Shown one piece after another: positions 53,017 to 62,073 of a stretch of DNA of 64,000 nucleotides. Source of the stretch: Maricaulis maris (GTDB lineage: Bacteria; Pseudomonadota; Alphaproteobacteria; Caulobacterales; Maricaulaceae); the NCBI RefSeq assembly GCF_036322705.1, contig NZ_AP027270.1, forward strand, positions 2,419,501 to 2,483,500, in the 5' to 3' direction. Every line of letters starts with the position of its first letter. Position 1 is the stretch's first letter. Below the pieces are notes generated by a model that had not been told where the DNA came from, searched no databases, and saw only the letters and a list, made by a program, of their open reading frames with translations. Made by a program: the position numbers and the translations under genes.

Positions 53017-53766
53017 ATGAAGGTTCTCGTCCCCGTCAAACGGGTCGTCGATTACAACGTGAAGGTCCGCGTGAAACCCGATCAGTCGGGCGTCGACCTC
53101 GCGAATGTCAAAATGTCCATGAATCCGTTCTGCGAGATTGCGGTCGAAGAAGCGATCCGTCTCAAGGAAAAGGGCGTCGCGGAAGAGATCGTCGTGGTCT
53201 CCATCGGGCCAGCGCAGGCCCAGGAGACGATCCGGACGGCCCTGGCCATGGGCGCCGATCGCGGCATCCTGATCCAGACTGATGATGCGGTTGAGCCACT
53301 CGCCATCGCCAAGCTGCTCAAGGCTGTCGTCGACGAGGAGAGCCCTGAACTCGTCCTGCTCGGCAAGCAGGCCATTGACGGCGACAACAACCAGACCGGT
53401 CAGATGCTCGCAGCCTTGCTCGACTGGCCGCAAGGCACGTTCGCGTCGGAAGTCGAGATTGCCGACGGCAAGGCCAAGGTCACACGTGAAATCGACGGCG
53501 GTCTGCAGACCCTGTCGCTGGAAATGCCGGCCATCATCACCACCGACCTGCGCCTCAACGAGCCACGCTACGCTTCGCTGCCGAACATCATGAAGGCCAA
53601 GCGCAAGCCGATCGACACCAAGGCTCCGGCCGATTACGGCGTCGACACGGCCCCGCGCCTGACCATCGTCAAGGTCACCGAGCCGCCCAAGCGCGAAGCC
53701 GGTATCAAGGTGGAGAGCGTCGCCGAACTGGTCGACAAGCTGAAAAATGAAGCGGGAGTGATCTGA
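53017..53766 (+). CDS. etfB: Electron transfer flavoprotein beta subunit
   Basis: AMP-binding subunit (249 residues) of ETF, which carries electrons from acyl-CoA and other dehydrogenases to ETF-quinone oxidoreductase. Starts [20 protein letters not shown]; the family motifs [16 protein letters not shown] and [18 protein letters not shown] are intact, and the C-terminal recognition segment is present. etfA follows after 2 bp, so the two are co-translated. Confidence 0.97.
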   Translation: MKVLVPVKRVVDYNVKVRVKPDQSGVDLANVKMSMNPFCEIAVEEAIRLKEKGVAEEIVVVSIGPAQAQETIRTALAMGADRGILIQTDDAVEPLAIAKLLKAVVDEESPELVLLGKQAIDGDNNQTGQMLAALLDWPQGTFASEVEIADGKAKVTREIDGGLQTLSLEMPAIITTDLRLNEPRYASLPNIMKAKRKPIDTKAPADYGVDTAPRLTIVKVTEPPKREAGIKVESVAELVDKLKNEAGVI

Positions 53767-53768
53767 TC

Positions 53769-54698
53769 ATGGCTGTTCTCGTTATTGCCGAACATGACAA
53801 TGCCACCCTCAGCGACGCCACCCGCGCCGTTGTGACCGCAGCCAAGGCCCTGGGCGGCGACATCCACGTCCTCGTCGCCGGCTCCGGCGCGCAGGCGGTC
53901 GCCGATGCGGCTGCCAAGATCGACGGTGTCGCCAAGGTGCTGCACGCGGAGAGCGACGTCCTCGCCAAGCCGACGGCCGAAGCCATGGACGCGCTCGTCA
54001 CCCCGCTGATGGCCGATTATGACGCACTGCTCGCGGCCGCGACCACCGGCGGCAAGAATTTCATGCCGCGCGTCGCTGCCAAGCTTGATGTCATGCAAAT
54101 CTCCGAGATTTCCTCGGTTGAGTCCGCCGACACCTTCATTCGCCCGGTCTATGCCGGCAATGCGATGATGACGGTGAAGTCCTCGGACGCGAAGAAAGTC
54201 ATCACGGTTCGCCCGACATCCTTCGAGAAGGCCGGCGATGGCGGCTCGGCCAGCATCGAGGACATCGCTGCCGGCTCCGGTCCGTTCAAGTCGGAATTCG
54301 TGTCCGAAGAGCTGTCCAAGTCGGACCGCCCGGAACTGACCGCTGCCAAGATCGTCATCTCCGGCGGTCGCGGCATGCAGTCGGGTGACAATTTCCACCT
54401 GCTCGACTCGATCGCCGACAAGCTGGGCGCCGCGGTTGGCGCCTCGCGCGCGGCCGTCGACGCCGGCTATGTCCCGAACGACTACCAGGTCGGCCAGACC
54501 GGCAAGGTCGTCGCCCCCGAGCTCTACATCGCCGTCGGCATTTCCGGTGCCATCCAGCACCTCGCCGGCATGAAAGACTCTAAGGTCATCGTCGCCATCA
54601 ACAAGGACGAGGAAGCCCCGATCTTCCAGGTCGCCGATTACGGCTTGGTCGCTGACCTCTTCAACGCCCTGCCCGAGCTCGACGCAGCCCTCGGCTGA
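53769..54698 (+). CDS. etfA: Electron transfer flavoprotein alpha subunit
   Basis: FAD-binding subunit (309 residues). The C-terminal FAD domain is clear: [53 protein letters not shown] and the end motif [17 protein letters not shown]. Forms a heterodimer with EtfB. A strong intrinsic terminator closes the operon 24 bases after the stop. Confidence 0.97.
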   Translation: MAVLVIAEHDNATLSDATRAVVTAAKALGGDIHVLVAGSGAQAVADAAAKIDGVAKVLHAESDVLAKPTAEAMDALVTPLMADYDALLAAATTGGKNFMPRVAAKLDVMQISEISSVESADTFIRPVYAGNAMMTVKSSDAKKVITVRPTSFEKAGDGGSASIEDIAAGSGPFKSEFVSEELSKSDRPELTAAKIVISGGRGMQSGDNFHLLDSIADKLGAAVGASRAAVDAGYVPNDYQVGQTGKVVAPELYIAVGISGAIQHLAGMKDSKVIVAINKDEEAPIFQVADYGLVADLFNALPELDAALG

Positions 54699-54722
54699 GC
54701 CTGGCGACATCGCTGAATGGAC

Positions 54723-54754
54723 AAAGGCCCGGCTTGATCAGCCGGGCCTTTTTT
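54723..54754 (+). terminator. Intrinsic terminator of etfBA
   Basis: A 12-base inverted repeat AAAGGCCCGGCT/AGCCGGGCCTTT, loop TGATC, followed by T4. Confidence 0.92.
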
Positions 54755-54767
54755 CGTGCCGCGACGG

Positions 54768-56180
54768 TCAGCGGATTGCCAGGCTGTGCCGAAGCAATCG
54801 CCACCAGGTCCGCAGTGATGAGGGGTGGTGTCCGGCTACGCCGAGCGCCGCCAGCGCCTCGCCATCGAGCCAGCGTCCGTCCCGCATCACAGCGTCCAAA
54901 TCATGCAGGCTGGCAACATCCTCAGTCGGATCATCGGCAACCAGCAACAAGTCCGCCGCACATCCCGTCGCCAGGCAGCCGATCTGCCCGCTCATCCCCA
55001 AGGCTTCGGCACCGTTCAGCGTGGCCGCGCGGATCGCCTCGAGCGAGGTCAGCCCGGCATCGACCAGAAGTTCCATTTCACGGACGGTCGAGACGCCAAA
55101 CGGGGTCGCCATGACGCCTGAATCGGTTCCCACGGTCAGTTGGACGCCGGCCCGGTGCATCTCACCGGTCACCGCTATGTAAAAGGCCTGCATCCGGGTC
55201 CGGTCATCGTGCGGATAACGGGTCCAGAAATCGAAACTTTCCTGCTCGAACCCGGCAATCACCGGGTTGTAGCTGACCATGTCGGGCCGCGTGATGTGAG
55301 CGCCCCGCGTCTCCACGATCCGGGCGAGGTTTTCGTGAACGATCAGGGTCGGGTCCACCATCGTGCCTGAGGCCGCGATCTGGCGAGCCAGCTGGCTGAC
55401 ACGGTCCCGGTCCATCTCGTCATTCAGGGCGTGCCAGACGATCGACTCGGTGTGCTCAAGGGTGCGAAGTCCGGCCTCAAGCGAGATCGCGAAGTCCACC
55501 GGGTCCCTGTCGGTGCCCTCGACCGGATGTCCACTCATTGTCATGCCCAGACCGGCGGCTTCCGCGCGGATCGCGGCGAAGCTTTCCCGCGACAGGTTCG
55601 AATAGAGTTTGAGGTGGCGAAAGCCGGCTGCATACTGGCGTCGCACGCGAGCGCGCGCCTCGGCTTCACCCTGGACGAATTCATGCAGGGCATTGCCATT
55701 GCGTCCGCCCGTCTCATTGAGAATGGGTCCGGTCGTCAAAAGGCGCGGGCCGAATATCTCGCCGCGCTCGATGCGCCGGGCGAGCGGCAGGTGGAAGGGC
55801 ATGCCGCCCATGTTCCGGACCGTCGTGACGCCCCGCGAGAGACCGGCTGCCAGATCGGTCTCGTCGAAGATGTGGACATGGACATCGATCAGGCCTGGCA
55901 GCAGGACACGGCCACCGGCATCAATCTGTACGATTTCGCCGGGCACCTCAGGCAAGGCACCGGTACCGACCTGCGATATCCTGCCATCCAGAACGAGGAC
56001 ATGACCGTTGGGCTGAAGACGGTCGGCCGCCGGGTCGAGCAGCGTTGCATTGGCGATGAGATAGCTTTGTGGCGCGCCGCCATCTGGGCGCATGGCCGCG
56101 GGCAGATGATGAGCGCGGACGATGAGGCTTCCCGTTCCCAAGACAAGAAGCAGCCCGAGGGCGATGAAAAATCGAAGCAT
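54768..56180 (-). CDS. Membrane-anchored amidohydrolase
   Basis: A 470-residue metal-dependent hydrolase with one N-terminal TM or uncleaved signal (FIALGLLLVLGTGSLIV). Metal motif HVHIFDET near residue 101, then HLKLYSNLS (Lys site), SGHPVEGTD, EHTESIV and the TVGTDSGVMA Asp motif; this is the imidazolonepropionase/prolidase-like amidohydrolase group. The C terminus has a Trp-rich tail. It is 88 bp downstream of an AraC-type membrane regulator on the same strand. Confidence 0.86.
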   Translation of the reverse strand: MLRFFIALGLLLVLGTGSLIVRAHHLPAAMRPDGGAPQSYLIANATLLDPAADRLQPNGHVLVLDGRISQVGTGALPEVPGEIVQIDAGGRVLLPGLIDVHVHIFDETDLAAGLSRGVTTVRNMGGMPFHLPLARRIERGEIFGPRLLTTGPILNETGGRNGNALHEFVQGEAEARARVRRQYAAGFRHLKLYSNLSRESFAAIRAEAAGLGMTMSGHPVEGTDRDPVDFAISLEAGLRTLEHTESIVWHALNDEMDRDRVSQLARQIAASGTMVDPTLIVHENLARIVETRGAHITRPDMVSYNPVIAGFEQESFDFWTRYPHDDRTRMQAFYIAVTGEMHRAGVQLTVGTDSGVMATPFGVSTVREMELLVDAGLTSLEAIRAATLNGAEALGMSGQIGCLATGCAADLLLVADDPTEDVASLHDLDAVMRDGRWLDGEALAALGVAGHHPSSLRTWWRLLRHSLAIR

Positions 56181-56268
56181 GTCTGTCTCCCGCGTTTTGA
56201 CGGGTCGACAGGATCACGGACAGGCGGACGGATCGCCCGATATCCGGATTCCGGACGTGCGGAATTTG

Positions 56269-57381
56269 TCAGCGCGGTCCAGGCCCGGATCTGGCACCCT
56301 GAACCTCACCGCCAATCGTCTCCGTGAAGGCAGACGGGGTCTGCCCGGTCTCGCGCTTGAACACGGCATTGAAGACGGATTTCGAGCTGAAGCCCGCGGT
56401 GAAGGCGAGGTCGATGACCCGCCTGCGAGCGCCGGACCGGGTGTCATCGCGCATCATCGCGCAGACATCCTCGATCCGGAGCGAATTGATGTAATCGTTG
56501 AAATTGCGACCGGTGGCCACCTTTATGGCCCGGGTAACTGCACGCTCCGACAGACCCGATGCCGTCGCGACTTCGAGCCGGGTCAGGCGTGGCTCCGTAT
56601 ACAGGGCGTCATCGCGAACAGCCGCCTCGACGCGCTGAAAATCCCGGATCGGGGCTCCGGTTTTCCCGACCGCTTCATCAGTGCCCTGCCTCGATGCCGG
56701 ACCTCCCGGCCGGCCGGCCAGCGCGCCGGCCTCAAGGCCGGCAAACAGGCGGGCGTGGCGCACGGCAAGCACCACAAGGATGCTGACAAAGACCAGCGAC
56801 ACCGCGATCTGGAAGACATAGGCGGACGGGCTGCCCAGCCAGGGCCAGTACGGATGGAGCCAGAGCGCATCCATGCGCACCATATCGAAAACGCCGTCGA
56901 TGATGTAGACGATGATCATCGCGATCATCCAGTTCAGCTGGATGGTCCGGGCGTCCGACCGCATGTCGCGGGTCGTCTGGTGAAAGCGACGGACAAGCAG
57001 CAGGGCAGCGGCAGAATAGACGAACAGGCTGATCCGTGCGGCGTGCTCGACAAGACCGATCTGCGGCGTTAGCGCCAGCGCCGCCAGGAAAGGCAGCGCG
57101 TGCGGCCAGTCCCGCCAGCGCAAGGCCGGGCCCGCAATCATCACGCCGCGCACCACGAGATAGACCAGCGGAGGATAGGCCAGGCGGAAGGCCGGCGTCA
57201 CCAGCCATACATCGCGAAAGCCCGACGTCTCCTCGAGGAAGTTGAACACCATCCAGACGGCAGACATTGCCAGCAGAGCCGATACGGCCCGCAGACGCGG
57301 CCGGGTTACCGTCAGCGCGACACCCAGGCCGGCGACCGCGATCAGGGCGAACTGCAGGAGATTGACGGCAAACAGGGTCAT
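56269..57381 (-). CDS. AraC-family regulator with N-terminal membrane domain (second copy)
   Basis: A 370-residue protein: seven hydrophobic segments within residues 1-215, a short linker, then an AraC-type DNA-binding domain (LTRLEVATASGLSERAVTRAI and AFTAGFSSKSVFNAVFKRETGQTPSAF). Same architecture as the protein at 10,987-12,138, and likewise directly upstream of an exported hydrolase gene, suggesting a local regulator-target pair. Confidence 0.88.
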   Translation of the reverse strand: MTLFAVNLLQFALIAVAGLGVALTVTRPRLRAVSALLAMSAVWMVFNFLEETSGFRDVWLVTPAFRLAYPPLVYLVVRGVMIAGPALRWRDWPHALPFLAALALTPQIGLVEHAARISLFVYSAAALLLVRRFHQTTRDMRSDARTIQLNWMIAMIIVYIIDGVFDMVRMDALWLHPYWPWLGSPSAYVFQIAVSLVFVSILVVLAVRHARLFAGLEAGALAGRPGGPASRQGTDEAVGKTGAPIRDFQRVEAAVRDDALYTEPRLTRLEVATASGLSERAVTRAIKVATGRNFNDYINSLRIEDVCAMMRDDTRSGARRRVIDLAFTAGFSSKSVFNAVFKRETGQTPSAFTETIGGEVQGARSGPGPR

Positions 57382-57415
57382 GATCGGAACTTAGACGATG
57401 CGAACCCGGAGACAA

Positions 57416-57724
57416 TCACGCGGCACCATCTGGCCAGCCCCGGAACGCGCGATACTCCCGGATCGCGGCAAGCGCTTTGGCGATCGCCTCGCGATCGCCG
57501 CCTGCCATGGCGCTGGCAACCAGCCGGAAGAGATGTTCCGGTGCCTCGCGCAGGATGTCCTGATCCTGTTCGCGAAGCGTGATCGGGTCGCAGCACTCGA
57601 GCGCGCCAGCCAGCAATTGCTCGACCCGCAGCAGGCATGCCTTCAGGCCGCCGTCGCGGGACCGGTAGTGCAGGGCCAGAACCAGCAGGATTGCCGCAAG
57701 AGCAACAGGGACAAGAAGTGCCAT
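57416..57724 (-). CDS. Small single-helix membrane protein, unknown
   Basis: A 102-residue protein with an N-terminal TM helix (LLVPVALAAILLVLALHY) and a soluble helical rest containing CLLRVEQLLAGALECCD. Not recognised. It starts nine bases after the phytase gene stop on the same strand, so it may be co-transcribed with the phytase. Confidence 0.6.
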   Translation of the reverse strand: MALLVPVALAAILLVLALHYRSRDGGLKACLLRVEQLLAGALECCDPITLREQDQDILREAPEHLFRLVASAMAGGDREAIAKALAAIREYRAFRGWPDGAA

Positions 57725-57733
57725 GCGGCCTGT

Positions 57734-58771
57734 CTAGTCGGTGGCGGCGGCTGTCTCAATCGCCGCGATCACCGCGCGCAGGTCAACGAACTTGAAGTTC
57801 TGGCCACCGGTGTCGTTCTCATCGTCCTGCACCACCAGCGCACCGTCCGGGAAGGCCGGGCCGAGATCGGCGGCAGAGATATCGATCCCGTCGGTATGGG
57901 TGACGCCATCGATTGCCGCATCGACGATCTGCAGGCGGGTAACGAAGGCGTCGGTCTCCAGGTCATAGACGGCATAGGTGTTGTCGCCCTGGCTGGAAAC
58001 AACCAGCCAGCCACCGCTCTCGCCACGCGGCAGCAGCGCGGCGCCTTCGGCATCGGCCGTGATCTCGCGACCATCCGTGGCGGCAATCTGACGGGGTTCA
58101 ATCGGATCCCCCGGCTCGGCCCCCATGGTCCAGACGCCGACATTCTCCTCATTCATATAAAGGCGGCCGGTGCGATCATCCGCGACGCAGCCTTCCGAGA
58201 TCGTCCCCAGCGTGACGCGGCGGACCTCATCTGCCGTGACCATCACGCCATCCCAGTCCAGCGCATACTGGACGAAAGTGCCCGGCTCCTTGTCGGACAG
58301 GAAAGCGTAGAGGGCGTCGTCGACGGGCGAGCGGTAGAGGCAGAAGCCGTAGGGCTCGACCACACCAGCGACGGGAAGCGCGCCGACATAGCTGACGGCG
58401 CGCGTGTCAGGTTCGATGAAGAAGAAGGCCATGCCGCCATTGGAGCGATCCGACGCCGCAGCGATGTCGACCAACCGATCACCGACGTCGAACCCGTAAC
58501 GCACATCAACATTGTTGAGTCGTCCCTCGGGCAGATAGGCATGCTCGGCGCCGGTCATCGTGTAGACGTAGATGCCATTATCCTTGTCCGTCCCGAAAAT
58601 GAGACTGTCGGCCGGATTGGCAGCGAGCCAGACGGCCGGATCATCGGCGGCATCGCCGGTACCCGCCACGCTGGCGGTTTCGACCGCAGCCTCGATCGCA
58701 ACCGGCGGCAAGCCGTGGCTGCAAGCGGCCAGGACGCTGGCGCCCGCGACAAATCCCAACACGTTTTTCAT
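57734..58771 (-). CDS. Beta-propeller phytase lipoprotein
   Basis: A 345-residue calcium-dependent phytase (3-phytase fold) that releases phosphate from inositol hexakisphosphate outside the cytoplasm. Lipoprotein signal ends LAACS. Propeller motifs: DDPAVWLAANPADSLIFGTD, LNNVDVRYGF, EPYGFCLYR, EGCVADDRTGRLYMNEENVG and the final TDGIDI and QDDEN blades with clustered Asp/Glu that bind calcium and phosphate. Divergent from a TonB receptor gene, with a candidate Pho box between. Known beta-propeller phytase genes of Gram-negative bacteria are often next to TonB receptors. Confidence 0.93.
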   Translation of the reverse strand: MKNVLGFVAGASVLAACSHGLPPVAIEAAVETASVAGTGDAADDPAVWLAANPADSLIFGTDKDNGIYVYTMTGAEHAYLPEGRLNNVDVRYGFDVGDRLVDIAAASDRSNGGMAFFFIEPDTRAVSYVGALPVAGVVEPYGFCLYRSPVDDALYAFLSDKEPGTFVQYALDWDGVMVTADEVRRVTLGTISEGCVADDRTGRLYMNEENVGVWTMGAEPGDPIEPRQIAATDGREITADAEGAALLPRGESGGWLVVSSQGDNTYAVYDLETDAFVTRLQIVDAAIDGVTHTDGIDISAADLGPAFPDGALVVQDDENDTGGQNFKFVDLRAVIAAIETAAATD

Positions 58772-58836
58772 GGCTCATCTCCCGAGTGTGGGCTGCCCGA
58801 TAGCATGCGACCCGGGCCGCGCTAAGCCGGGTTCCG

Positions 58837-58854
58837 GCGACATTTCCGTGACAA
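58837..58854 (-). promoter_or_regulatory. Candidate Pho box
   Basis: On the phytase strand TTGTCAC-GGAA-ATGTCGC: two 7-bp direct half-sites with a 4-bp spacer, the PhoB layout (CTGTCAT-N4-CTGTCAY). It lies 66 bp before the phytase start and could also serve the divergent receptor. Confidence 0.55.
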
Positions 58855-59010
58855 TTGCTTCGGGATTTTGCGACGTCACGGAGGGTCCACGAAAACGACA
58901 CGGAGGTGAGATCGAAGCGTCATCAGGATGTCGCCACTCCCCACGCATAGAGGCGGCGACTTTGCCCAGCCGGGCAAGGCAACGCTCAAATCCATGTGAG
59001 GGGGACTCCC

Positions 59011-61818
59011 ATGAAGAAGACCATCGCCATGCTCGGCACGGCCTCCGTGCTCGCGCTCGCCGCCGCTACAGCCGCCCAGGCCGGCACGATCGCCGGCCGC
59101 GTCACGGACGCCTCCCAGTCGGTCGCACTTGAAGGCGCCACCGTCCGCATCCTGGAAACCGGCCAGACCACAACTGTTGGTGCCGATGGAACATTCCGGG
59201 TCACGGGGCTTGCCGCCGGCGAGTACACCCTGCGTGTCAGCTATGTCGGCGCAGACGTCCGCGAAGTCAGCGTCAATCTGGCCAGCGTGACCGAGACCGT
59301 GTCACCGACCATCACGCTCGGTGACGATGTCGCTTATGTCGACAATATCCTGGTGATGGGCCAACGCGGCGCGCTCAACTCCGCCCTGTCGCGCCAGCGC
59401 GCCAATGACGGCAATATCGCCGTTCTGTCGTCGGACGCCATTGGCCAGTTCCCGGACGAGAACGTCGCCGAAGCGGCCCGCCGCGCGGTGGGTGTCAACG
59501 TCCTCAACGACCAGGGCGAAGGCCGCTTCGTCTCGATCCGCGGTCTTGATCCCAACCTGGTCTCGACCTCGATCAATGGTGTCCGCCTGACCTCGCCGGA
59601 AGCCGAAGACCGTCAGGTCGGCCTCGATGTCATCGACGCAGACGTGCTGTCCAGCGTCGTGATCAACAAGTCGCTCCTGCCGAACATGGATGGCGACAGC
59701 GTCGGTGGAAATGTCGAGATCGAGACCATGTCCGGCCTCGATGTGGATGACCTTTACATGCGCGCCCGTGTCGCCTCGCTCTATTCCGACCTGGAGCAGG
59801 AATTCGGCTATCGCGGTTCGATCAACTTCGCCAACAACTTCATGGACGGACGCCTCGGCGTGGCAGGCTCCCTGTCCTACCAGCAACGTGGGTTCGGCTC
59901 GGAAAGCTTTGAAGTCGATGGCGGCTGGGAGATCGACGAGAGCGTTGCCTTCCCGAACGAAGTCGAAATGCGCAATTATCAGGTCACGCGCGAGCGCACG
60001 ACCGCGGCCCTGAATTTCGACTACCGCGTGAACAATAATCTCAGCCTCTACTCGCGCTCGACCTGCTCGGACTTCTCGGACCAGGAATATCGGTCGCGGG
60101 TCGAGATCAAGTTCGAGGACGCCGACTATGACGACGTCAACTCGTCCGGCAATCTCGCCGTCTTCACCACATCAGACATGGATATCGACCGCGACGTGAA
60201 GGATCGTCTGGAAACCCAGATGCTCTTCGCCACAGATTTCGGCGGCGAATGGCTGCGCGGCAATACGTCAATCGACTGGTCGCTGTCCTATGTCCATGCG
60301 GAGGAAGAAGAGCCCAACCGCCTCGACACGGATTTCCGCTACACCTTCGAGAATGGCGAAAGTTTTGCGGTCGACGGGAGCAATCCGCTGAGCCCGCAAT
60401 TGATCTTCGGCGGCGGGGTCACCACGGATCGCGTCTTCGATGCGGCGAACTACGAAAACAACGGATTCGAGCTGACCAACGGCCTGTCCCAGGACCGCGA
60501 ATACGCCGCGACGCTGAATATCCGTCACGATATCGATTTCGGGACCCTGCCTGGCTACATCCAGTATGGTGTCCGGGCTCGCACACGGGACAAGAAGTAC
60601 GCGCTGGACCTCGAGGTCTATGACGATGCGAACCTGCTTCTGTCCGACGTGGCGCACACGGTCGAGTATGGCCAGGGTCCGATCGGCCCGGTGGCCAATC
60701 CCGGCTCTGTCCGTGACTTCTTCTTCGCTAACCGCAATGCGCTCGATCTGGTCGGGACCGACAGCGATATCGGGAGCTTCGGCGCATCCTACCGCGTCGA
60801 GGAAGATGTCGTGGCGGGCTATCTGATGGGCTCGGTCGAGAACGGGCCGCTGCGCCTGGTCGGGGGTGTCCGCGTCGAACAGACCGATATGGCCGCCCGT
60901 GGCTATGAAACCTTCCTCGGCGCGGAAGATGCGATCGTAAACGGTGTCGCGCTGACCGAAGACACTGTTTTCGTCACGCCGACCAGCGCGTCGGACGATT
61001 ATACCGACGTGCTCCCGTCCATCCTGGCCCGTTACGAGCTGACCGAGAACATCATCCTCCGCGGCGCTTACTTCGCCTCGATCCAGCGTCCGAATCCCGG
61101 ACAGTTCGCCCCGCGCATCCTGGTCGAACAGAATGACAGCAACGAGGTCGAGGGCGAGTTCGGCAATCCGGACCTGCAGCGTCTCGAAGCCGACAATTTC
61201 GACGCCTCGATCGAGTGGTATCCGAACAATGACGCGGTCGTGTACCTAGGCTATTTCTACAAGGATCTGGAGAATTTCATCGGTGGCGTCGAGTACTCGG
61301 ATATCACGCTGAACGGGCGCGTCTTCGACCAAGCCAGCTCCTACATCAACCTGCCGGAAGCCAATGTCTCGGGTATCGAGTTCAACTACCAGCAGGCGCT
61401 CGACTTCCTTCCGGTCGAGGGTTTCATCGCTGGCTTCAACTTCACGGCGACCGACAGTGAAGCGACCCTGGCCGATGGCCGTGTCATCCCGCTGCCGCGT
61501 CAGTCCGACACGGTCTGGAATGCCGTTCTGGGCTATGACAACGGCCCGTGGGACCTGCGCGCCGTGGTCTCGACCCGCTCCGAGTATCTCGACGAGATCC
61601 GCGGCGGGGCGGACGAGGACCGCTGGGTGCTTGAGCATACCCAGCTCGATCTCTCGGCCAAGTTCGAGTTCAACGATACCCTGCAGATCTTCGGCGATCT
61701 CAAGAATGTCACCGACGAACCCTACCGCGCGGTCACCCGTCCGGACGGGATCAATCGGGTCGAGCAGTTCGAGGAATACGGCTGGTCCGCCGTGTTCGGC
61801 GTGCGCGTCACCTACTGA
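59011..61818 (+). CDS. TonB-dependent receptor with N-terminal carboxypeptidase-like domain
   Basis: A 935-residue outer-membrane transporter. Signal ends AAQAG; residues about 25-105 form a carboxypeptidase-regulatory-like domain (GTIAGRVTDASQSVALEGAT). Plug-domain motifs follow (DAIGQFPDENVAEAARRAVG, VSIRGLDPNLVSTSINGVRL, DGDSVGGNVEIET) and then a 22-strand-type barrel ending in Tyr (GVRVTY). AGGGGG is the ribosome binding site. Divergent from a phytase gene, so its cargo may be phytate, an inositol phosphate or its metal complex; this is inference. Confidence 0.92.
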   Translation: MKKTIAMLGTASVLALAAATAAQAGTIAGRVTDASQSVALEGATVRILETGQTTTVGADGTFRVTGLAAGEYTLRVSYVGADVREVSVNLASVTETVSPTITLGDDVAYVDNILVMGQRGALNSALSRQRANDGNIAVLSSDAIGQFPDENVAEAARRAVGVNVLNDQGEGRFVSIRGLDPNLVSTSINGVRLTSPEAEDRQVGLDVIDADVLSSVVINKSLLPNMDGDSVGGNVEIETMSGLDVDDLYMRARVASLYSDLEQEFGYRGSINFANNFMDGRLGVAGSLSYQQRGFGSESFEVDGGWEIDESVAFPNEVEMRNYQVTRERTTAALNFDYRVNNNLSLYSRSTCSDFSDQEYRSRVEIKFEDADYDDVNSSGNLAVFTTSDMDIDRDVKDRLETQMLFATDFGGEWLRGNTSIDWSLSYVHAEEEEPNRLDTDFRYTFENGESFAVDGSNPLSPQLIFGGGVTTDRVFDAANYENNGFELTNGLSQDREYAATLNIRHDIDFGTLPGYIQYGVRARTRDKKYALDLEVYDDANLLLSDVAHTVEYGQGPIGPVANPGSVRDFFFANRNALDLVGTDSDIGSFGASYRVEEDVVAGYLMGSVENGPLRLVGGVRVEQTDMAARGYETFLGAEDAIVNGVALTEDTVFVTPTSASDDYTDVLPSILARYELTENIILRGAYFASIQRPNPGQFAPRILVEQNDSNEVEGEFGNPDLQRLEADNFDASIEWYPNNDAVVYLGYFYKDLENFIGGVEYSDITLNGRVFDQASSYINLPEANVSGIEFNYQQALDFLPVEGFIAGFNFTATDSEATLADGRVIPLPRQSDTVWNAVLGYDNGPWDLRAVVSTRSEYLDEIRGGADEDRWVLEHTQLDLSAKFEFNDTLQIFGDLKNVTDEPYRAVTRPDGINRVEQFEEYGWSAVFGVRVTY

Positions 61819-61842
61819 GGCATCGATCTGAGCCTGACATGA

Positions 61843-61877
61843 AGGGCGCCCCGGGCCTTGGTCCGGGGCGCCTTTTT
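61843..61877 (+). terminator. Intrinsic terminator of the TonB receptor gene
   Basis: GGCGCCCCGG pairs with CCGGGGCGCC around GCCTTGGT and is followed by T5, 24 bases after the stop. Confidence 0.92.
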
Positions 61878-61923
61878 CTTCTCCACAGCAACCGGCCTGT
61901 GACCGACACACAAGCATCGCGCC

Positions 61924-61955
61924 CTTGTCATCGAGGCGTCGCAAGCCGCCCATAG
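61924..61955 (+). promoter_or_regulatory. Possible heat-shock-type (RpoH) promoter
   Basis: CTTGTCA, a 17-bp spacer, then GCCCATAG compares with the sigma-32 consensus CTTGAAA-N13/17-CCCCATNT. It is placed so that transcription would start near 61,960, just ahead of the candidate sRNA. The match is imperfect. Confidence 0.4.
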
Positions 61956-61959
61956 AAAG

Positions 61960-62057
61960 ACGCCGACCCGATCCTCCCCGACCGGGCTGCGACTCGATTA
62001 TCCCTCCGAGATGCAAGCAACTGGGCCGCCCCGAGCGATCGGAGCGGCCCTTTTTTT
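61960..62057 (+). ncRNA. Candidate trans-acting sRNA with two anti-Shine-Dalgarno loops
   Basis: A roughly 98-nt segment between the receptor terminator and the tlpA 3' end with no reading frame of note. Hairpin 1 (61,967-61,986): CCCG/CGGG with a 12-nt loop carrying CCTCCCC. Hairpin 2 (61,993-62,010): CTCG/CGAG with a 10-nt loop containing TATCCCTC. Then a 7-bp-plus-4-bp terminator hairpin and T7. This layout resembles the alphaproteobacterial cuckoo/CcsR-type sRNAs with C-rich loops that act on mRNA ribosome binding sites. Because the terminator stands alone on the plus strand, a transcript of its own is likely. The 5' end is an estimate. Confidence 0.6.
62023..62057 (+). terminator. Orphan intrinsic terminator, plus strand
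   Basis: GGGCCGC/GCGGCCC enclosing an inner CCGA-GCGA-TCGG stem, then T7. The preceding plus-strand gene already ends at the terminator at 61,843, so this one belongs to another transcript. Confidence 0.85.
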
Positions 62058-62073
62058 GTCAATTTGGGGGGAG

